Positions 62,695 through 64,000 of a stretch of DNA of 64,000 nucleotides are shown one piece after another. Within the stretch, counting starts at the first letter, position 1, and each line of letters begins with the position of its first letter. The stretch spans positions 16,874,739-16,938,738 of the forward strand of contig NC_071397.1 of the NCBI RefSeq assembly GCF_022682495.2. The letters run 5' to 3'. Source of the DNA: Desmodus rotundus. Its lineage: Eukaryota; Chordata; Mammalia; Chiroptera; Phyllostomidae. The translations under genes and the position numbers were made by a program. The notes under the pieces were generated by a model, which was not told where the DNA came from, ran no database searches, and saw nothing but the letters and a program-made list of their open reading frames with translations.

Positions 62695-62800
62695 CGAGGG
62701 AATACCACACAGAGTGGACCCGGGGAGTTGACCCTTTAAGGTACTGGAAAGAACAGGAACCTGAACAATGAGCTGGTATGTCATTCACTCGCACAACCAC
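62695..62800 (-). CDS. PKHD1: PKHD1 exon 26 (fibrocystin, TIG region)
   Basis: A 106-bp exon, phase 0 at its start and phase 1 at its end. The acceptor is a T-rich tract ending in cag; the donor is gtatga. It reads [20 protein letters not shown] and then ends HSVWYSL plus one base of a Glu codon completed by exon 27. The cysteine pair in the AHCSGSC stretch and the FQY strand are typical of the linker leading into a TIG domain in fibrocystin. By recalled human numbering it starts at residue 906. The preceding exon was not found in the remaining 1.2 kb of the window, so intron 25 continues past position 64000. Confidence 0.94.
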
Positions 62801-64000
62801 CTGAAAAAAGGCAAAAGAATTAAACCCAAATGTATGCATTTCGTGTACTCGAGAGTATTCATGAGGTACTTGTGAAATTTGTCCAAATTAAAATGTGTTA
62901 GTAATTCATTTATTTTCTTTCTTCTATTTCCCAGTAACAAACCCTAAATTGTAACAAATGGCTCAAAATATATCAGACTTTCATAGGCTGATGGTGGGCA
63001 TGCTAAAACCTTACATTTCTGCAGTTAAATGTTCCTCTCTTGTCATATAAAACTAAATTTAATAAAATTCAAACTGCACAAGGAATTTTTATCACTCTGT
63101 ATTTTCAACTAGGTAGCTATTTCCGTTGAAAAGCCCTTTCTTGCTGGTAAATGCCAATGGAGTAGGCACCTTCCTCCCATCATTACTACGTGGGTATGTA
63201 ACTGAAGATTAGAGTACGCAGACCCCTGCTCTGGGGTCTTTTCTGTCCTAGAATGGTCACCCCCCCAAAGAGACTGCACTTGCCCTTTGAACAACATGGG
63301 GTCAAACTGCACACGGCCATCTATGCACAGATTACTTTTTACAAACACTGTAAGTTTTTTTTCTTCCCTATGATTTTCTTAATAATATTCTTTTCTCTAA
63401 CTTACTCTATTGTATATGGTATATAATACATATAACATACAGAATTTGGGCAGTCAAAATTTATCCACAATTTTTCACTGTGAGGGGGGTCAGTGTCCCT
63501 AACCCCCACATTGTTCAAGAGTCCATTTTTACAGGTCTTTCTTTCTTCCTGGAACTAATGTTAATCTAATCAAACTCTACAACACTTGGAAATGAGGAAG
63601 GTGAAAAAGATATGCTCATTGGACTCTCTACATATGAAATATGGATTAAAAGTATACACACTATATTTGTAACAGTGTTTGCTTATGGAGGAAATGGGCA
63701 TTGGGATAGCATGAAGGAACAATCAATAAAGAACACTGATTTTTTCTGTAATGTTTTATTTTATTCATAAAGACAAAAGATTAAATATATCAACACGTTG
63801 ATGATTAATCCTCAGTTTACATACTCTGGTGTTGGTATATTATTCTTTATAGTTTTGTATTTTAAATTTTTCTTAAATTAAAAGCGGATGACTTATAAGA
63901 GAAGTATGGGCAGATGGAAAATAGAAAAAGACATTTTAAAGAGAAAAGGAGTTGACTTAGCTCATTTACTTTTCAATGCCACTGTGTGGAGGTATAAATC
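62801..64000 (-). other. PKHD1: PKHD1 intron 25 (3' part)
   Basis: 1.2 kb ending at the window edge. It contains one DNA transposon (listed); the flanks are AT-rich with nothing else I can name. The next exon upstream was not found here. Confidence 0.88.
63280..63524 (+). mobile_element. Tigger-type non-autonomous DNA transposon
   Basis: A 245-bp element with imperfect terminal inverted repeats: left ttgccctttgaacaacatgg, right end (in reverse) tggactcttgaacaatgtgg, about 16 of 21 bases agreeing. Internal phrases attttcttaataatattctt and gtatataatacatataacat match a Tigger-related (TcMar) family. It has no gene. Confidence 0.75.

Larger units (their letters stand above)
1..64000 (-). other. 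PKHD1: PKHD1 gene interior (exons 26-35 and flanking introns)
   Basis: Every coding segment found is on the minus strand and belongs to one protein, fibrocystin/polyductin. This is a large single-pass membrane protein of primary cilia and apical membranes in kidney collecting-duct and bile-duct epithelium; its loss causes autosomal-recessive polycystic kidney disease in humans. Ten exons with GT donors and AG acceptors join in a single frame of 1012 codons. Exon numbers rest on recalled human cDNA boundaries (for example c.3229, c.5236/5237 and c.5381), and the lengths match. The gene runs off both ends of the window. Only the extracellular TIG-repeat region is present here. No second gene was found on either strand. 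Confidence 0.95.

Noticed and set aside
62801..64000. PKHD1 exon 25
   Set aside because: No stretch with a donor in the right phase and a fibrocystin-like frame was seen; it probably lies beyond 64000.

Overview
The window is the interior of one large vertebrate gene with no complete gene in it. Ten coding exons on the minus strand, all bounded by GT/AG splice sites, encode part of fibrocystin/polyductin (PKHD1), the autosomal-recessive polycystic kidney disease protein. I place them as exons 26 to 35 of the human numbering. Their lengths (106, 276, 131, 136, 196, 68, 1608, 144, 220 and 151 bp) sum to 3036 bp. They join in one open frame of exactly 1012 codons, from a phase-0 start to a phase-0 end. 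By recalled human numbering this is about residues 906-1917, the stretch of tandem IPT/TIG domains just before the first G8 domain. Transcription runs from high to low coordinates. The gene continues past both ends, so promoter, first exon, signal peptide, transmembrane segment and 3' end all lie outside.

The host looks like a bat (Chiroptera). Two tRNA-derived SINEs of the VES type, a bat family, are present, together with L1 elements whose 3' UTRs I recognise as bat-like. I saw no Helitron ends, which is weak evidence against a vesper bat such as Myotis. The species is not determined.

Layout, low to high coordinate: 1-22244, intron 35, carrying MIR, L2 and L1 fragments, a purine tract and a CA microsatellite. 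22245-36196, exons 35, 34 and 33, with a 5-unit minisatellite in intron 34 and a VES SINE against the exon 33 donor. 36196-37803, the giant exon 32. 37804-46690, exons 31 to 28, with a second VES SINE in intron 29. 46691-61919, intron 27, a retroelement graveyard: a roughly 8 kb decayed L1, a 5'-inverted (twin-primed) L1, an old L1 split by an MLT1 LTR and by a younger L1, an L2 and an MER5A. 61920-62800, exons 27 and 26. 62801-64000, part of intron 25 with a Tigger-type DNA transposon.

Nothing resembles a bacterial or novel multi-gene system. The points of most interest are the SINE 7 bp from a non-consensus splice donor, the tandem ~312-bp units in the L1 5' region, a perfect 17+1+17 palindrome, the alternating 108/82-bp minisatellite, and the layered retroelement insertions. 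Repeat family names come from recalled consensus sequences, so repeat edges are approximate unless a target-site duplication is given.
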